Positions 42,928-44,100 of a stretch of DNA of 44,100 nt are shown here, piece by piece. Position 1 is the stretch's first letter. Each line of letters opens with the position of its first letter. The position numbers and the translations under genes were made by a program. The notes under the pieces are model-generated. The model did no database searches. It saw nothing but the letters and a program-made list of their open reading frames with translations, and had not been told where the DNA came from. Source of the stretch: an uncultured bacterium (GTDB lineage: Bacteria; Cloacimonadota; Cloacimonadia; Cloacimonadales; Cloacimonadaceae); the NCBI GenBank assembly GCA_938009275.1, contig CALLHY010000071.1:1-44100 (forward strand), in the 5' to 3' direction.

Positions 42928-43382
42928 TCCCCATCCCTGTCGAGACTGATGTAATGCTCTCTATACTCAACCTTCCCAAGGAGATGTCCAACAATGGCAT
43001 CTTCAAGGAGCATCAGGGATTGGTATTGGAGACGATCCACTCACTGGTTCTGCAAGAACATTTTGATCGGGCAACTCACGAAGATATGCCGGAAGAGGAA
43101 CCTTTCCTGGTTTCTTTTCGTTTTGGGTTTTCATTCCTGATGCTGCACTCCACTGCCGAGTTTCTCAATTTGAAGACCCTGGGTGAGGGAATAGTCAAGA
43201 CTGTAGGTTTAGACCAGTCCGCGACCGAACTGCTCACAGGGAGCGAAATAGACGCATTTAAAGCCAATCTTGAACTGAGAGCACTTACCATCCTGCAATC
43301 TTATCTCAATCCTGCAGGTCTGGATCGACTGAATGAACTCAAGCCCAGACAGCCTCGCCCTATTCGGGTGGGAGTTATCTGA
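42924..43382 (+). CDS. Phage-like protein of unknown function
   Basis: The 152-residue protein starts with GTG (42924), overlapping the lysozyme stop codon by 4 nt. It is mostly helical, with acidic (PEEEPF) and hydrophobic (FLVSFRFGFSFLMLHSTAEFL) stretches and no signal peptide. It was not recognised. It overlaps the next start by one base (TGATG) within a run of overlapping phage-type genes, so a morphogenesis, virion or lysis-linked role is possible. Confidence 0.6.
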   Translation: MIPIPVETDVMLSILNLPKEMSNNGIFKEHQGLVLETIHSLVLQEHFDRATHEDMPEEEPFLVSFRFGFSFLMLHSTAEFLNLKTLGEGIVKTVGLDQSATELLTGSEIDAFKANLELRALTILQSYLNPAGLDRLNELKPRQPRPIRVGVI

Positions 43383-43873
43383 TGCCTGATCGTGATTTTA
43401 CTTCTCCTGAGGAGCTGATGATCGAGATCTACAGGGCAATCTATGTCGCTCTGGAGAGCAGATTGCATTTGATTGGTTCTGTGATCGATGCCGAGTCCCG
43501 CAAGGAGATACTGGCTCAGCAGATTTACGATAAAGGCGACTTCTATGGCAATACCGGTTATCTGCTCCAGACCACCGATACAGCTATGATCCTGAGAGTA
43601 GGCTCCAATGTGAATCACGAGCCTTTCGTTCTGGGCGGTAAAGTGCCTTCCTGGACTCCGATCGCTCCACTTATAGCTTGGGTCGAACGCAAGCACCTGT
43701 CTTGGACTGATAAAGAGACAGGTAAAGCCCTGACCGTAGCCGAGATCGCCTATCTCATCTGGGGCAAGATCAAGCGGGAAGGCATCGCCGCTCGTAATGT
43801 GTTCGCTTCAGTCATCGCCAACCGGGAGCAGTGGATATACCAGCAGTTGAATGATATCGAGGTGAGCCTGTGA
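43382..43873 (+). CDS. Phage-like structural protein, probable
   Basis: The 163-residue protein overlaps the previous gene by one base (TGATG) and the next by four (GTGA). It has a YVALESRLHLIG N-terminus, a strand-rich centre (NTGYLLQTTDTAMILRVGSNVNHEPFVLGGKVPSWTPI) and a C-terminal helical part (YLIWGKIKREGIAARNVFASVI). The G-x-KVP-x-WTPI-x-LI-x-W and IKREGI-x-ARN pattern resembles minor tail/neck proteins of the HK97 gp10 or Mu-like kind (weak memory). The overlaps argue for a genuine phage operon. Confidence 0.55.
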   Translation: MPDRDFTSPEELMIEIYRAIYVALESRLHLIGSVIDAESRKEILAQQIYDKGDFYGNTGYLLQTTDTAMILRVGSNVNHEPFVLGGKVPSWTPIAPLIAWVERKHLSWTDKETGKALTVAEIAYLIWGKIKREGIAARNVFASVIANREQWIYQQLNDIEVSL

Positions 43874-44064
43874 CCGCCCTTGAGAAGTACCAAGCAGAAC
43901 GCAACCGCATCTCCGAGGCTCTTAATCTTGCTGGGGTTGCAGAGACCATTTACAACAAAGACAACATCCCCAAGAACCTGCCCTGCGCCATGCTGTTCCT
44001 GGACTCAAAAAATTGGAAAGTATGGTGCGCAAGCATTTGTAAGAGTCTAATCTTTCCCAGTTGA
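43870..44064 (+). CDS. Phage-like protein, probably truncated
   Basis: The 64-residue reading starts with GTG at 43870, overlapping the previous stop by 4 nt. The first 45 or so residues (MTALEKYQAERNRISEAL...NKDNIPKNLPCAMLFLDS) look like a genuine phage protein. After about 44010 the sequence turns AT-rich and the rest (KNWKVWCASICKSLIFPS) may be out-of-frame or foreign. The original gene probably extended further; the break could be an insertion or frameshift. The window ends 36 nt later. Confidence 0.45.
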   Translation: MTALEKYQAERNRISEALNLAGVAETIYNKDNIPKNLPCAMLFLDSKNWKVWCASICKSLIFPS

Positions 44065-44100
44065 ATAAGCCATTGGTGGACAATAAAATAGTTAAAAATG

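Noticed and set aside
1..44100. CRISPR array, complete insertion sequence or transposase
   Set aside because: No regularly spaced direct repeats, Cas genes or transposase reading were seen; the repeats found are small palindromes.
44010..44100. Transposase or integrase start at the window end
   Set aside because: An open frame after 44040 is too short to assign, and the candidate start is followed by a stop codon.

Overview
The window reads as chromosome from a Gram-negative, anaerobic bacterium of the FCB group, most likely Cloacimonadota (inference). Three large secreted proteins (starting at 180 on +, and at 32971 and 42262 on -) end in the YPNPF / N-x-R-G-Q / G-x-Y type C-terminal sorting domain common in FCB bacteria. 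The metabolic genes include a tungsten-type aldehyde:ferredoxin oxidoreductase paired with a multi-cluster ferredoxin. The GLUG, FISUMP and beta-helix proteins also fit that group. No species can be assigned from sequence reading alone.

Layout. 1-40 is the 3' end of a 5S rRNA gene. 180-2474 is an exported C10 (streptopain-type) peptidase. 2708-8909 is a tight five-gene minus-strand operon: GNAT acetyltransferase, holB, murJ, uvrC, and an aldo/keto reductase with an iron-sulfur tail. An exported S9 oligopeptidase follows (9326-11401). 11513-13185 is a four-gene thiol-redox operon (glutaredoxin, MarR regulator, OsmC, thioredoxin-like lipoprotein) with a readable promoter, divergent from radA. 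14974-17503 is the AOR/ferredoxin pair, followed by a probable outer-membrane protein, a full-length transketolase and tRNA-Ala(GGC).

21357-32971 is a mixed accessory region: a giant five-module beta-helix surface protein, a fluoride riboswitch driving crcB, a methyltransferase, a TRL-family lipoprotein, a double FISUMP protein with a small upstream partner, and a GLUG-repeat adhesin with an unknown partner. Two copies of a dispersed repeat lie in its intergenic gaps.

33284-44100 is the most unusual part. A 109-bp nested palindrome is followed by remnants of a phage head module: the C-terminal end of a large terminase, then a frameshifted minor head protein peppered with short palindromes. 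An AT-rich block of unknown genes comes next, with its own promoter. It includes a protein with FISY and S-x-W-x3-E motifs like those of TIR domains, and a small two-to-three-helix membrane protein. This block is the best candidate for an undescribed, possibly anti-phage, system. After a 1401-residue adhesin built from alternating A/B repeat pairs, phage-type genes resume at 42460: a lysozyme carrying an in-frame palindromic insertion and three overlapping small genes. Together these suggest a decaying prophage into which or beside which cargo has been placed.
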